64,000 nt of DNA, from assembly GCF_042662685.1 (NCBI RefSeq), contig NZ_JBHSYO010000008.1:1-64000 (forward strand). Reading direction: 5' to 3'. The position numbers and the translations under genes were made by a program. The notes beneath the pieces were generated by a model, which was given only the letters and a program-made list of their open reading frames with translations, had not been told where the DNA came from and searched no databases. Position 1 is the stretch's first letter, and each line of letters begins with the position of its first letter. Shown one piece after another: positions 1 through 9,211 of the stretch. This DNA is from Pseudobowmanella zhangzhouensis (GTDB lineage: Bacteria > Pseudomonadota > Gammaproteobacteria > Enterobacterales > Alteromonadaceae).

Positions 1-53
1 TACCAGGAGAATCTTGACGCCTCTTGGCTCCGGGTGAGTAAGCCCACCCCATT

Positions 54-81
54 AAAAAAGCACCTTCGGGTGCTTTTTTTT
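54..81. terminator. Bidirectional intrinsic terminator
   Basis: A GCACC/GGTGC stem closed by a TTCG tetraloop has an A-run on its left and eight Ts on its right, so it can work on both strands. It lies just downstream of the PhoH gene on the - strand and after whatever gene ends at the left edge. The first ~50 bases hold no recognisable gene. One + strand frame ends in a TGA at about 35-37 and could be a gene tail, but it is too short to assign. Confidence 0.85.
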
Positions 82-118
82 CGTCTAGCCGATGGTAACG
101 CAGCAGCGCTGCACCTGA

Positions 119-1516
119 CTACAACACCTGTTCGGCGTATTCCGCCAGACGACTGCGTACCACCCCATCCAGACTGATAGTGGCGCTGCCGGAGAAGTCT
201 TTAAATTTCTCCACCAGATACGTCAGTCCCGATGTTAGCGGCGACAAATAGTTACTGTCGATTTGCGCGAGGTTACCGCTGCAGACAATCTTGGTGCCCT
301 GCCCACAACGGGTGATGATGGTCTTGAGTTGCGACGCAGTAAGGTTCTGACACTCATCCAACAGAACAAAGGAGTTCTGAATGCTGCGGCCGCGCATAAA
401 GTTAATCGACTTGAACTGAATATTGGCCTTTTCCATGATGTAATTCATCGAGCTATGAGAATTCACATCATGTTTATGCAGCGCCTCCAGCGAGTCGGTA
501 ATTGCGGCCAGCCACGGCATCATTTTCTCTTCTTCGGTACCTGGCAGGAAACCAATGGATTCGGCAATTTCCGGGGTGCTGCGCGTCACGATAATCTTGT
601 CGTAAAGCTTATCCTCAATCACCATTTCCAGTGCAGCCGCCAGCGCCAACAGAGTTTTACCACTACCGGCAGGACCGGTCAGAATCACCAGATCTATATG
701 CGGATCCAACAAGGCATGCAGCGCCATGGCCTGGCCGATATTTTTCGGCGTAATTCCCCAGGCATTGCGCGACATCATGCGTTCAAATCCTAAGTCGAGA
801 ATATCCAGATGCTTATCATCCATGCCCTCAACCATGCCGGCAAATTCGCGCTCTTCATCAATAAAATATTCATTGATGTAGGCTTCTGGCAGCACAGAGC
901 GCTCAACCGTATGAATGGTATCGCGCCCTTCGCTACGGCTTTCCACCGATTTGATTTTGTCCCAGAAGCGGCCGGGGAATTCGTGATAACCGCGGCTTAA
1001 ATACTTAATGTCTGAAATCAGCTGGTCAGTGCGGTAATCCTCCACATTAACCATGCCGGCACCTTTGGCTTTAAGGCGCATATTAATATCTTTGGTAACC
1101 AATACCACCTGACGAGGGGCTTTATGAGATTGCAGATACAACGCCGCGTTGATAATACGATTGTCGTTTTCATTACTGGTAAAGACACTGTTGGCTTTAC
1201 TCATATTGTAATCGGCATAAATCGATAAGCGTCCGGTCGGCGCGGCTTGCCCGGACCCCAACCCTTCCAGCGTCACCCCTTCAATAATCTGCTCCGGGGT
1301 GGCATCGTGCAGGGCATCTTCCATGGCCCGGATTGAAATGCGTGCGTCGCGGGACACGTCTTTTTTGCTGTCTTTTATGTGGTCAAGTTCTTCCAGAACC
1401 GTCATGGGAACCACAACGTCGTGTTCTTTAAAGGAGAGAAAGGCAAAAGGTTCGTGTAGCAGGATATTGGTGTCGAGAACGTAGATTTTCCGATCACTGA
1501 CTTTTTTTCTTGGCAT
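119..1516 (-). CDS. PIN domain-PhoH family ATPase
   Basis: This is a 465-residue two-domain protein. The N-terminal PIN (VapC-like nuclease) domain begins with the acidic motif VLDTNILLHEP (Asp15) and continues to about residue 140. The C-terminal PhoH NTPase carries a Walker A GPAGSGKT at about residue 284 and the later motif VLLDECQN. PIN-PhoH proteins are linked to RNA unwinding and cleavage; the role in this organism is inferred. The ATG at 1514-1516 is preferred over an in-frame TTG two codons upstream, because a GGAG sits 6 bases before the ATG. The gene is divergent from rapA across about 310 bases. Confidence 0.92.
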   Translation of the reverse strand: MPRKKVSDRKIYVLDTNILLHEPFAFLSFKEHDVVVPMTVLEELDHIKDSKKDVSRDARISIRAMEDALHDATPEQIIEGVTLEGLGSGQAAPTGRLSIYADYNMSKANSVFTSNENDNRIINAALYLQSHKAPRQVVLVTKDINMRLKAKGAGMVNVEDYRTDQLISDIKYLSRGYHEFPGRFWDKIKSVESRSEGRDTIHTVERSVLPEAYINEYFIDEEREFAGMVEGMDDKHLDILDLGFERMMSRNAWGITPKNIGQAMALHALLDPHIDLVILTGPAGSGKTLLALAAALEMVIEDKLYDKIIVTRSTPEIAESIGFLPGTEEEKMMPWLAAITDSLEALHKHDVNSHSSMNYIMEKANIQFKSINFMRGRSIQNSFVLLDECQNLTASQLKTIITRCGQGTKIVCSGNLAQIDSNYLSPLTSGLTYLVEKFKDFSGSATISLDGVVRSRLAEYAEQVL

Positions 1517-1829
1517 TCGCAACTCCGTCTAGCTGACTATGGCCAACGTGCCCGCCTGGCAGAAAGAAAAGTTGCTGGCGAACATCCGGCGCCTGTGGGT
1601 GAGCCCATCGTTTTGCTCACAACACCACCTTACTCTGGTTTTTTTTTCGATGCATCCGATTTTTTGTTGCAACTTTTTGACATTCACCTGCGCTTCAGTC
1701 AACCCCAGTTGGCCAGCTGCACAGTTGCTGAGCAAACAGGCCGGATTAGTCCGTTTTTACTGGCTTTCGCCCTACCGTTTGTGCCGATTTAGGCTATACT
1801 CCGCCCCCCGCAAAAAGATGAGTGAAGTT
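1517..1829. promoter_or_regulatory. Divergent phoH/rapA intergenic region
   Basis: This gap of about 313 bases has no convincing gene. It must hold the promoters of both flanking genes. A good -10-like TATACT lies at 1795-1800, about 30 bases before the RapA start, but no clear -35 pairs with it. A GTGAGC/GCTCAC inverted repeat lies at 1599-1620, followed by nine Ts at 1639-1647. The two are separated by about 18 bases, so this is not a clean terminator. Confidence 0.4.
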
Positions 1830-4643
1830 ATGCATTTTTCCCCCGGACAGCGTTGGTTCAGCGACACAGAATCCGACTTAGGTCTCGGCACCGTTATCGA
1901 AGCCAATAACCGCCAGGTTTCCATTTTATTTCCATCAAACGGCGAAGTGCGTGTATACGCCACGGCCAGTGCCCCTTTAACCCGCCTGACATTGCAACCC
2001 GGTGATGTGGTGGGAAGCCATCAGGGCTGGAACCTGGAAATCGCAGATATCCGTGAGCAGGGAAATTTGTTTATTTTTTACGGCACACGCACCGACAACG
2101 GCGAGCAAGCCGAGCTGCGTGAAACCTTGATTGACCATCAGTTAAAGTTAAGCAAACCGCAGCAACGCCTTTTCAGTGGCCAGTATGACAGCCCCAAGTG
2201 GTTCGATTTGCGTCAACAGTGTTTGCAATACCAATTTAATCATTCCACGTCACCATTGCTGGGCTTTGTCGGCGCTCGGGTAGATTTGATCCCGCATCAG
2301 CTACATATCGCCCGTAGTGTCGGGCAGCGCCATGCCCCAAGAGTATTGCTGGCCGATGAGGTCGGCTTGGGTAAAACCATCGAAGCCGCGCTGATTATTC
2401 ATCAACAGGTATTAAGTGGTCGCGCCAGCCGTATTTTAATCGTGGTGCCCAACTCACTGGTCCACCAATGGCTGGTTGAAATGCTGCGCAGGGTTAACCT
2501 GAGTTTCTCAATTTTTGATGAAGAACGCCTGGAAGCCGTGGCAGAGGAAGGGGGTAATCCGTTCGAAGATGAACAACGGGTGATCTGTAGTCTGGATTTT
2601 CTGACCCACAACAGCCGTTATTACCAGCAGGCGCTGGAAGCCGACTGGGATCTGATGGTAGTCGATGAAGCGCACCATTTACGTTGGTCAGAGGGCGAAC
2701 CATCACAGGAATATTCTGTGGTCGAAGGTCTTGCACGCAAAACCCCGGGCGTACTGTTATTAACTGCAACACCGGATCAATTAGGCCACGAGAGCCACTT
2801 TGCCCGTTTGCGTTTGCTCGACCCGAAACGTTTCCACAGCTACAAAAAGTTCATCAAAGAGGAACAAGGCTATACCAAGCTGGCGAAAGCCATTGAGCCC
2901 CTCCTGAGCGGTGAGGTACCAAACGAAAAGCAATTCAAAGCCATTGCACCGTTTGTCGGCAACCAAACCGAGCTAATGGATAATCTGGACGAGGCCAAGG
3001 CCCGTGAGCATTTAATCATGCATATTCTGGACTGCCACGGCACCGGCCGACTGTTATTCCGTAACAGCCGTGCAGGAATCAGCGGATTTCCGCAGCGCCA
3101 GCTATGTAAGTACCCACTACCCATGCCTGCACATTATCAGGCGATGGAAACGAATGACCTTAACCTGTTAATGACCCCGGAGCGCGACAGTCGCTTCGCT
3201 AACACCTGGCTGCAGTTTGACCCAAGGGTTGAATGGCTGGTTACGCAATTAACCGAATTGCGCCCGAATAAAGTGCTGTGTATTTGTGCACATGCACGCA
3301 GCGCTATGCAATTAGCCGATTTACTCAAAACCAAACATGCTGTCCGTGCTGCCGTTTTCCATGAGGGCATGAGCATCGTCGAACGGGATAAAGCAGCCGC
3401 GTATTTTGCCCAGCAACAAGACGGTGCCCAGGTGCTGATCTGTTCTGAAATTGGCAGTGAAGGACGCAATTTCCAGTTCGCCCACCATATGGTGCTGTTT
3501 GATTTACCCCTGGTACCTGATTTGCTGGAACAGCGCATCGGCCGACTGGATCGCATTGGCCAACGCTTTGATATTAAGATTCATGTGCCCTACTTTGCGC
3601 GCTCAGCGTCGAAAGTACTGCTGGATTGGTATGAAAAAGGCCTGCAGGCCTTCGAGTTTACCTGCCCGACCGGGAACGCAGTGCACGAGCAAGTTCAGGA
3701 ACAGTTGCAACAGGCGCTGCTCAATCCACAGGATGAAACTATGCTCAATGAGCTGATCGCCCAGACCGCACAATTGCACCAGCAATTTAAGCAACAGTTA
3801 GAACAAGGGCGCGACAAGTTACTGGAGCTGAATTCCTCGGGTAAAGGACAAATTGAGTCATTTATCAAACGTATTCAGGGTCAGGACGAGAACGGTCGTC
3901 TGGCCGACTTTATGACCAGCCTGTTCGACGCAGTGGGTGTGATTCAGGAAGAAAAAGACGAGCACAGCTACCTGTTGCGTCCCGGTGAATCCATGCTAAG
4001 TCAGCTGCCTGGTCTGGATGAAGAGGGCATGACCATTACCTATTCACGTAAAGCCGCGCTCTCTATGGAGCAAATCCAGTTCCTGACCAATGACCACCCA
4101 ATGGTGCAGCACGCCATGGATATGGTACTGATGGAGCCGGTGGGCAAAAGCTCCATGGCGCTGACGAAAAATCGTGAACTGCCGGTGGGGTATTTCTGGC
4201 TGGACTGTTTGTTTGTGGTCAGTTGCAACGCTGCCCGTCATTTGCAGCCTGCGCGATTCCTGCCGCCTACTCCAGTGCGTATTTGCGTGGACATCAATGG
4301 CGTGGTGGATGCGCCGCAGTTTCAGGGATTACGTAAGGTAAATAAACAAATCGGCAAGCAATTACTGGCCGCCCTGCAACCACAAATTCAGCAGTCACTG
4401 GAGCACGCCATCAGCGCCGGCGATACCGAAGCAGAGGATGTACGTATTCATGCTCAAAATGATATGCAGCGCATCCTCGGCGATGAATTACAACGGCTAA
4501 AAGCGCTGGCTGAATTGAACCCCGCGATACGCGAGGAAGAAATCCACGCGCTGGCCGAGCAAATTGCGCTATTGGATGTGGAAATCAATCAGGCTAAAGT
4601 AGAGTTAGAAGCGGTTCGACTGATTGTGAATACTCACCAATAA
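1830..4643 (+). CDS. rapA: RNA polymerase-associated protein RapA
   Basis: RapA (HepA) is a Swi2/Snf2-type ATPase that binds RNA polymerase and promotes its recycling after transcription. The 937-residue product follows E. coli RapA (968 aa) from end to end: the start MHFSPGQRWFSDTES, the Walker A region DEVGLGKT near residue 177, the DEAH box DEAHHL near 277, the helicase C motifs EGRNFQFA and QRIGRLDRIGQ, and the ending RLIVNTHQ. The start at 1830 matches E. coli. An in-frame ATG at 1818 would add MSEV and cannot be excluded, since neither has a strong Shine-Dalgarno. Its TAA overlaps the ATG of rluA by one base (TAATG), so the two are probably translationally coupled, in the same neighbourhood as in E. 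coli. Confidence 0.97.
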   Translation: MHFSPGQRWFSDTESDLGLGTVIEANNRQVSILFPSNGEVRVYATASAPLTRLTLQPGDVVGSHQGWNLEIADIREQGNLFIFYGTRTDNGEQAELRETLIDHQLKLSKPQQRLFSGQYDSPKWFDLRQQCLQYQFNHSTSPLLGFVGARVDLIPHQLHIARSVGQRHAPRVLLADEVGLGKTIEAALIIHQQVLSGRASRILIVVPNSLVHQWLVEMLRRVNLSFSIFDEERLEAVAEEGGNPFEDEQRVICSLDFLTHNSRYYQQALEADWDLMVVDEAHHLRWSEGEPSQEYSVVEGLARKTPGVLLLTATPDQLGHESHFARLRLLDPKRFHSYKKFIKEEQGYTKLAKAIEPLLSGEVPNEKQFKAIAPFVGNQTELMDNLDEAKAREHLIMHILDCHGTGRLLFRNSRAGISGFPQRQLCKYPLPMPAHYQAMETNDLNLLMTPERDSRFANTWLQFDPRVEWLVTQLTELRPNKVLCICAHARSAMQLADLLKTKHAVRAAVFHEGMSIVERDKAAAYFAQQQDGAQVLICSEIGSEGRNFQFAHHMVLFDLPLVPDLLEQRIGRLDRIGQRFDIKIHVPYFARSASKVLLDWYEKGLQAFEFTCPTGNAVHEQVQEQLQQALLNPQDETMLNELIAQTAQLHQQFKQQLEQGRDKLLELNSSGKGQIESFIKRIQGQDENGRLADFMTSLFDAVGVIQEEKDEHSYLLRPGESMLSQLPGLDEEGMTITYSRKAALSMEQIQFLTNDHPMVQHAMDMVLMEPVGKSSMALTKNRELPVGYFWLDCLFVVSCNAARHLQPARFLPPTPVRICVDINGVVDAPQFQGLRKVNKQIGKQLLAALQPQIQQSLEHAISAGDTEAEDVRIHAQNDMQRILGDELQRLKALAELNPAIREEEIHALAEQIALLDVEINQAKVELEAVRLIVNTHQ

Positions 4644-5335
4644 TGGCGCTGTTGCATTACGCCCCACCCTTATCGCCTTATCTGACGATTTTGTACCAGG
4701 ATGATGACATCCTGGTACTGAATAAACCGTCGGGTTTGTTAAGCGTACCCGGCAAAGCCCCCGAGCATCAGGACTCATTGCAACGTCGTGTGCAGCGGGT
4801 CTTTCCGACCGCCACGGTGGTGCATCGTCTGGATATGGCCACCTCGGGCATTATGCTGATGACGCTGAATATGGCGGCTCATCGCCACATTTCCCGTCAA
4901 TTTGAAACTCGCCAGACGGATAAACGCTACTTAGCCAGGGTGTGGGGCCATCCGGCAGAGCCACAGGGCAGCGTTGATTTACCGCTAATCTGTGACTGGC
5001 CAAATCGCCCCAAGCAGATGGTCGATTTTGAGCGGGGCAAAAAAGCACTGACCCATTATCAGGTATTGTGGCGCGACCAGCACAGTGCGTTGGTTGAGTT
5101 AAAACCTGTTACCGGACGCTCCCATCAGCTACGCGTGCACATGCTTAGCCTGGGCTGCCCGATCCTGGGTGACAAACTATATGCGCACCCTCAAGCCCTC
5201 GCAGCCGCACCGCATTTACAATTACACGCCGCCGAACTTATGCTGGAACATCCCACAACGGGCGAGTCCATGTGCTTTCGTTGCCGGCCACCATTTGCCC
5301 ATCAAGTCCCGACAGAATTTACCGATAACCTCTGA
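4643..5335 (+). CDS. rluA: Dual-specificity tRNA/23S rRNA pseudouridine synthase RluA
   Basis: RluA converts U746 of 23S rRNA and U32 of several tRNAs to pseudouridine. The 230-residue product has the catalytic motif VHRLDMATSG with its aspartate, and the RluA-specific blocks DLPLICDWPNRPKQ and TGRSHQLRVHMLSLGCPILGD. There is no N-terminal S4 domain, as expected for RluA rather than RluC or RluD. Its start overlaps the rapA stop, and the DUF3530 gene begins 12 bases downstream, so the three form one apparent operon. Confidence 0.96.
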   Translation: MALLHYAPPLSPYLTILYQDDDILVLNKPSGLLSVPGKAPEHQDSLQRRVQRVFPTATVVHRLDMATSGIMLMTLNMAAHRHISRQFETRQTDKRYLARVWGHPAEPQGSVDLPLICDWPNRPKQMVDFERGKKALTHYQVLWRDQHSALVELKPVTGRSHQLRVHMLSLGCPILGDKLYAHPQALAAAPHLQLHAAELMLEHPTTGESMCFRCRPPFAHQVPTEFTDNL

Positions 5336-5347
5336 CAGAGGTGAAAG

Positions 5348-6181
5348 ATGCGTAGCATACTGATTTTATTGTGCTTAGTGAGCCTGTATACACAGGCCAC
5401 GACACGGGAAGAGCTTAACCAGATGTTGCGTTGGCAGCATGCTGGTGACGACTACATCAGTATTTCTGCCGGCGACAAAGAATTACTGGTTTTACGTCAG
5501 ACCTTCACCAGTGTGCAGCAATTGGGTGTAGTTATTTTGCTCAACGAAGAGGGCGAGTCTGCGGCCGGACGATTACAGTGGATGGCGGACTCATTGAATC
5601 AGGCGGGTTGGACAACCTATAGTCTGGCCTTGCCACGCGTCTACTTCCCTCCCCCTCAGGATGAACAGAGCCAAAGTGCGACGTCATCCGCGCCAGACAT
5701 ACCCGAATCATTGGCAGGCTTTGCTTGGCAAGCCGGCATGCCCGACAATCAATTTGCGCTGCAAGAGGCACTGCTTATCGAACAACTGCAGGCGCTACGC
5801 AACCAAATTGGTGATTTCAAAGGATTCTTAATGGTTATCAGTGAAGGTGTCAGCGCCGCCTGGATGACCAAACTCATCGCAGAAAATCGCTTCAATACCG
5901 ATGCGCTGGTCGCCATTGGTCCATACTGGCCACATCAGCAATTTAATCAACAGATCCCCACTCTGGTCCGACAGTTGAGCACTCCATTGCTGGATATTCA
6001 GTCCGATCGTTTCAACAGCTGGTCAATGATGACCAGTGAAAAACGTCAAATCGCCGCCCGGCAAACCTTCAAAGTCTATTATCGCCAGCGTCATATCAGT
6101 GGGCTGGATACAAGCCAGCCAGCGCAATACAACTGGCTGGCAAAAGAAATTCATGGATGGGTCAGAAGTCTCGGTTGGTAA
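5348..6181 (+). CDS. DUF3530 family alpha/beta-hydrolase-like exported protein
   Basis: The product has 277 residues. A hydrophobic N-terminus (MRSILILLCLVSLYTQA) looks like a cleavable signal peptide, so the protein is probably periplasmic. The body resembles the DUF3530 family: a central EGVSAAW that could be a nucleophile elbow, followed by DALVAIGPYWPHQQFN and STPLLDIQSD, with a strand-helix pattern like alpha/beta hydrolases. No substrate is known. The start has a good ribosome binding site (GAGGTGAAAG). It follows rluA by 12 bases and is likely cotranscribed with it. Confidence 0.8.
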   Translation: MRSILILLCLVSLYTQATTREELNQMLRWQHAGDDYISISAGDKELLVLRQTFTSVQQLGVVILLNEEGESAAGRLQWMADSLNQAGWTTYSLALPRVYFPPPQDEQSQSATSSAPDIPESLAGFAWQAGMPDNQFALQEALLIEQLQALRNQIGDFKGFLMVISEGVSAAWMTKLIAENRFNTDALVAIGPYWPHQQFNQQIPTLVRQLSTPLLDIQSDRFNSWSMMTSEKRQIAARQTFKVYYRQRHISGLDTSQPAQYNWLAKEIHGWVRSLGW

Positions 6182-6353
6182 CTGACCCTTGTTCAGAAAT
6201 AAATTCTTTGTTTACAATGGCCTAGTTACAAATATGTGACAGACCACAGACAAACTCCAATCGCGGGCTATACTCTAGCTGTTTTCCGTTATTAACCGTG
6301 CGCTGTGCAAAGACAAAACAACCATAAGATGACTTTCTGAGCACCTGGACATT

Positions 6354-6680
6354 GTGAACATTAAACAGTTTATTAATCAAAAAGCCCCGCAGTTGGCGTA
6401 TTACCTAAAAGGGTTCTGGGAACAACGCATTCCCTATCGCGAACTGGATCTGTACTTCTGGGATACCCTTGAAGAATGGCATCAACATGCGGTGCGCCCT
6501 GACTACCCTTACACCCAGAAAGAACGGGTGTTTTGGCACGTATTGCACCAAATGCATTTCTGGCCGGAAGATACCTTATCCAATGACCGTCATTTAAAAG
6601 ATGAACTGTCTGTTTGTCTGCAGTTTCTGGAAGACGAGGGCTATTACTGTCCACTGGATTGCATAGGTATTCGCCCCTAG
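6354..6680 (+). CDS. Small aromatic-rich hypothetical protein
   Basis: This 108-residue protein belongs to no family I recognise. It is rich in Trp, Tyr, Phe and His (for example YFWDTLEEWHQHA and VFWHVLHQMHFW), mildly acidic, and has no signal peptide or membrane segment, so it is likely cytosolic. It starts with GTG at 6354 and has only a weak ribosome binding site. The 172 bases before it contain a TATACT at about 6269-6274 that may be its -10 box. It sits 21 bases before the ampG-like gene and may be cotranscribed. Codon use and the good fit between neighbours make it a plausible real gene. Confidence 0.65.
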   Translation: MNIKQFINQKAPQLAYYLKGFWEQRIPYRELDLYFWDTLEEWHQHAVRPDYPYTQKERVFWHVLHQMHFWPEDTLSNDRHLKDELSVCLQFLEDEGYYCPLDCIGIRP

Positions 6681-6701
6681 GCTTGACCGCCCCATCATCA
6701 C

Positions 6702-8264
6702 ATGGCCAAATGGCCTTTTAATCACTGCGGATACGTCGTGCGTCATCCTATTTCGTTATTCTTTAGCCGCCCTCTTCTCAGTATCTTTGTTTTCGGTATC
6801 GCCAGCGGCTTTCCCTGGGTCATGATTGGCTCAGTAATGAGCGCCTGGTTACAGGAATCCGGCCTAACCCGTAGTGCCATCGGTTATTTTGGTGCGGTGT
6901 TTGTGGTGTATTCGGTGAATTTTCTGTGGTCCCCGCTGATTGACCGTGTTCGGCTCCCCCTCCTCGCCCGCGCGTTGGGACAGCGACGCAGTTGGATTTG
7001 GCTGATGCAGGTTTGTATTGTTCTGGGTTGTCTGGGTCTGGCGGGCGTCGATCCCAGCCACTCTTTACAACTGGCCGGCCTGACCGCACTGAGCATTGCC
7101 CTTGCATCTGCCACTCAGGATATTGCCATCGATGCGTTTCGCATCGACAGCATCGCCGAGGATCATCCGGAGCAGCAGTCTGCCGCCTCCGCCATGGCCA
7201 CCTCAGGATGGTGGACTGGCTATGCGGGCCTCGGCGCCATTCCGTTTTTTCTGGCCGATGATATCGGCTGGTCTAATGTTTATCTGTTATTGGCTGCCAT
7301 TATGGTAGTGATTTCTCTGCTCGGTTTTATCGCCCACGAGCCGTTATCTAACCGCAATGCGACCTTTGCTGCCGTGCAGCAAAAATATCAGGATGCCGTC
7401 AAAGGACACCATCCACGAGCTTTAGCTATGCTGCTCGGCGTATTGCTGATTATTGCGGCTATCATGCTCAATGTGTTCGCTGCGCCGTTGTTTGCTTATC
7501 AACCGCAGGTAACTGCCGTGGTTGTCGTCGCTATCCTCGCGATGATTTTCCATTCGCTGAACCGAATCCTGGCCAACAGTAACCAGGCAGTCGATTCGAT
7601 TACTCAGGCCGAGCAGGTTGTGGCCTGGATACTGTCTACGCTGGTTGAGCCATTACGCGATTTTTTCAAACGAAATGGCGTGGCAATGGCGCTGGCACTG
7701 CTTAGCTTTGTGTTGCTGTTTAAGCTCGGCGAGGCGTTTCTGGGTCGTATGTCTATTGTCTTTTACAAAGAAATTGGTTTCAGTAACGAAGACATTGGCG
7801 CTTATTCCAAATTACTCACCTGGCTGGTAACCGTCGTCGCATCAGTGATCGGAGCGGCCATTACGTTACGCATTGGCCTGATTAAAGGCCTGGTGATCGG
7901 CGGCGTCTCCATGGCCGCCAGTAATCTGCTTTTTTCCTTAATGGCAATCACCGGTCCGGATAAGACATTACTGGGCATCACCATTGTCATCGATGGGTTT
8001 ACCGCCGCCTGGGGTACTGTGGTGTTTATGAGTTTTATCAGTGCTTTGTGCAATCGGGCGTTTACTGCCAGCCAATACGCCTTGCTGGCCAGCATTGGCA
8101 CGTTGGGAAGGGTCTCGTTGGGCGCCTATAGCGGTGTAATGGTCGATGCACTGGATGGTGACTGGGCAATATTCTTTGTGATTACCGCCCTGATGATCAT
8201 CCCCAGCATGTGGTTGTTATACCTGATTCGGCACAGGCTTAAACCTTTACTGGGTATGGACTAG
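6702..8264 (+). CDS. ampG: AmpG-type muropeptide permease (MFS)
   Basis: AmpG imports GlcNAc-anhydroMurNAc and its peptides from the periplasm by proton symport, for cell-wall recycling. The 520-residue, multi-membrane-span protein has the AmpG N-terminus (FGIASGFPWVMIGSVMSAWL), the motif FLWSPLIDRVRLP in place of the usual MFS loop, and ATQDIAIDAFRID, all typical of the family. The ATG at 6702 lacks a Shine-Dalgarno; a GTG at 6738, just before RHPISLFFSRP, is an alternative start. Its stop overlaps the stop of the convergent diguanylate cyclase gene in the palindrome CTAG. It is functionally linked to the peptidoglycan island at 37-56 kb, although distant from it. Confidence 0.88.
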   Translation: MAKWPFNHCGYVVRHPISLFFSRPLLSIFVFGIASGFPWVMIGSVMSAWLQESGLTRSAIGYFGAVFVVYSVNFLWSPLIDRVRLPLLARALGQRRSWIWLMQVCIVLGCLGLAGVDPSHSLQLAGLTALSIALASATQDIAIDAFRIDSIAEDHPEQQSAASAMATSGWWTGYAGLGAIPFFLADDIGWSNVYLLLAAIMVVISLLGFIAHEPLSNRNATFAAVQQKYQDAVKGHHPRALAMLLGVLLIIAAIMLNVFAAPLFAYQPQVTAVVVVAILAMIFHSLNRILANSNQAVDSITQAEQVVAWILSTLVEPLRDFFKRNGVAMALALLSFVLLFKLGEAFLGRMSIVFYKEIGFSNEDIGAYSKLLTWLVTVVASVIGAAITLRIGLIKGLVIGGVSMAASNLLFSLMAITGPDKTLLGITIVIDGFTAAWGTVVFMSFISALCNRAFTASQYALLASIGTLGRVSLGAYSGVMVDALDGDWAIFFVITALMIIPSMWLLYLIRHRLKPLLGMD

Positions 8265-9211
8265 GCTGCGCGCTGCACCTGATTTCGGCCGCCACGTTTG
8301 GCGTTATATAACGCCTTATCAGTGAGTTCGACCCACTCCATGTGGTTATTGAAACGGGTCTGATATTCACACACGCCCACACTAATGGTGAAGTCGATTT
8401 CGGTACCCTCATACACTGCCGGTCTGAGCGCAGCTTTACGACGCAGGCGTTCGGCTACCAGCATGGCCTGTTCACCGTCGGTATCCGGCAATAAAATCAC
8501 ATATTCTTCACCACCGAAGCGCCCACAAATGTCGGTTTCGCGGGTTGTGCGTCGAATGATTTCGGCCAGATACCGTATAACCTCATCACCGGCAGGGTGA
8601 CCATAGGTGTCGTTGACCTGCTTGAAATGATCAATGTCCAGCATGATCAAACTGGAACTGGTGTTACTGCGTCCCAGTCGCTTGTATTCATTGACACAAC
8701 ATTCTTCCCAGAAACGTCGGTTGTTCAGTCCGGTCAGGCCATCGATACGACTGATACGCTTGAGCTTAACGTTAGCTTCTTCAAAACGTTGGCGGCTAAC
8801 CACTTCATCGGTGACGTCATACACCACGATACAGATTGATGTCACCACGCCATGCTCGTCAACCAATGGAAACAGACTGACATTCTGATGCATATATTCT
8901 GAGGCGGATGTGACCGGTCGTGAGGCACTGAAACGGAACAGATAGGGACGTTGCTCAGCAATGATGTAGGCCGGGGTGTTGAGTTTAAACACCGGCGCGA
9001 CTTTGCTTTTAAACCAGTTTTCATTGATTTCGCTGAATAATCCAAACAGATTCTGCCCCACAGCCAGGCTATCGGCGATATTGCTGTGACTCTGCATAAA
9101 CTGATTCCACACCCGAATGGTGTAGCTTCGATCAATCACCACCAGGCCAACTTCCAGCGAGCCCAGCATATATTGCATCAGCTGCGAATTAATAGGTGCC
9201 GGTACGCTCAT
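8261..9211 (-). CDS. PAS-GGDEF diguanylate cyclase
   Basis: This 316-residue protein makes cyclic di-GMP. Residues ~10-125 form a PAS-like sensor (GSLEVGLVVIDRSYTIRVWN), and the C-terminal half is a GGDEF domain with the active-site motif FGGEEYVILLPD. An RETD five residues before GGEEY fits the RxxD product-inhibition site. The ATG at 9211 has a strong GGGAGA ribosome binding site; upstream extension is unlikely because it would run through the preceding gene. The start overlaps the last 23 bases of the receiver-CheC gene, so the two are coupled. Probably cytosolic, as no membrane span is seen. Confidence 0.9.
   Translation of the reverse strand: MSVPAPINSQLMQYMLGSLEVGLVVIDRSYTIRVWNQFMQSHSNIADSLAVGQNLFGLFSEINENWFKSKVAPVFKLNTPAYIIAEQRPYLFRFSASRPVTSASEYMHQNVSLFPLVDEHGVVTSICIVVYDVTDEVVSRQRFEEANVKLKRISRIDGLTGLNNRRFWEECCVNEYKRLGRSNTSSSLIMLDIDHFKQVNDTYGHPAGDEVIRYLAEIIRRTTRETDICGRFGGEEYVILLPDTDGEQAMLVAERLRRKAALRPAVYEGTEIDFTISVGVCEYQTRFNNHMEWVELTDKALYNAKRGGRNQVQRAA

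Noticed and set aside
1599..1647. GTGAGC/GCTCAC inverted repeat followed by nine Ts in the phoH/rapA gap, as a possible small RNA 3' end
   Set aside because: The T-run is about 18 bases from the repeat and the hairpin directly before it has only four base pairs (ACCA/TGGT); no promoter or conserved element could be seen.
1539..1829. In-frame extension of RapA upstream to about 1539
   Set aside because: The extra ~97 residues have no similarity to RapA and cover the divergent promoter region; homology starts at 1830.
6225..6250. CRP-like site around TATGTGACAGACCACAGA
   Set aside because: Only the left half TGTGA fits; the right half lacks TCACA.
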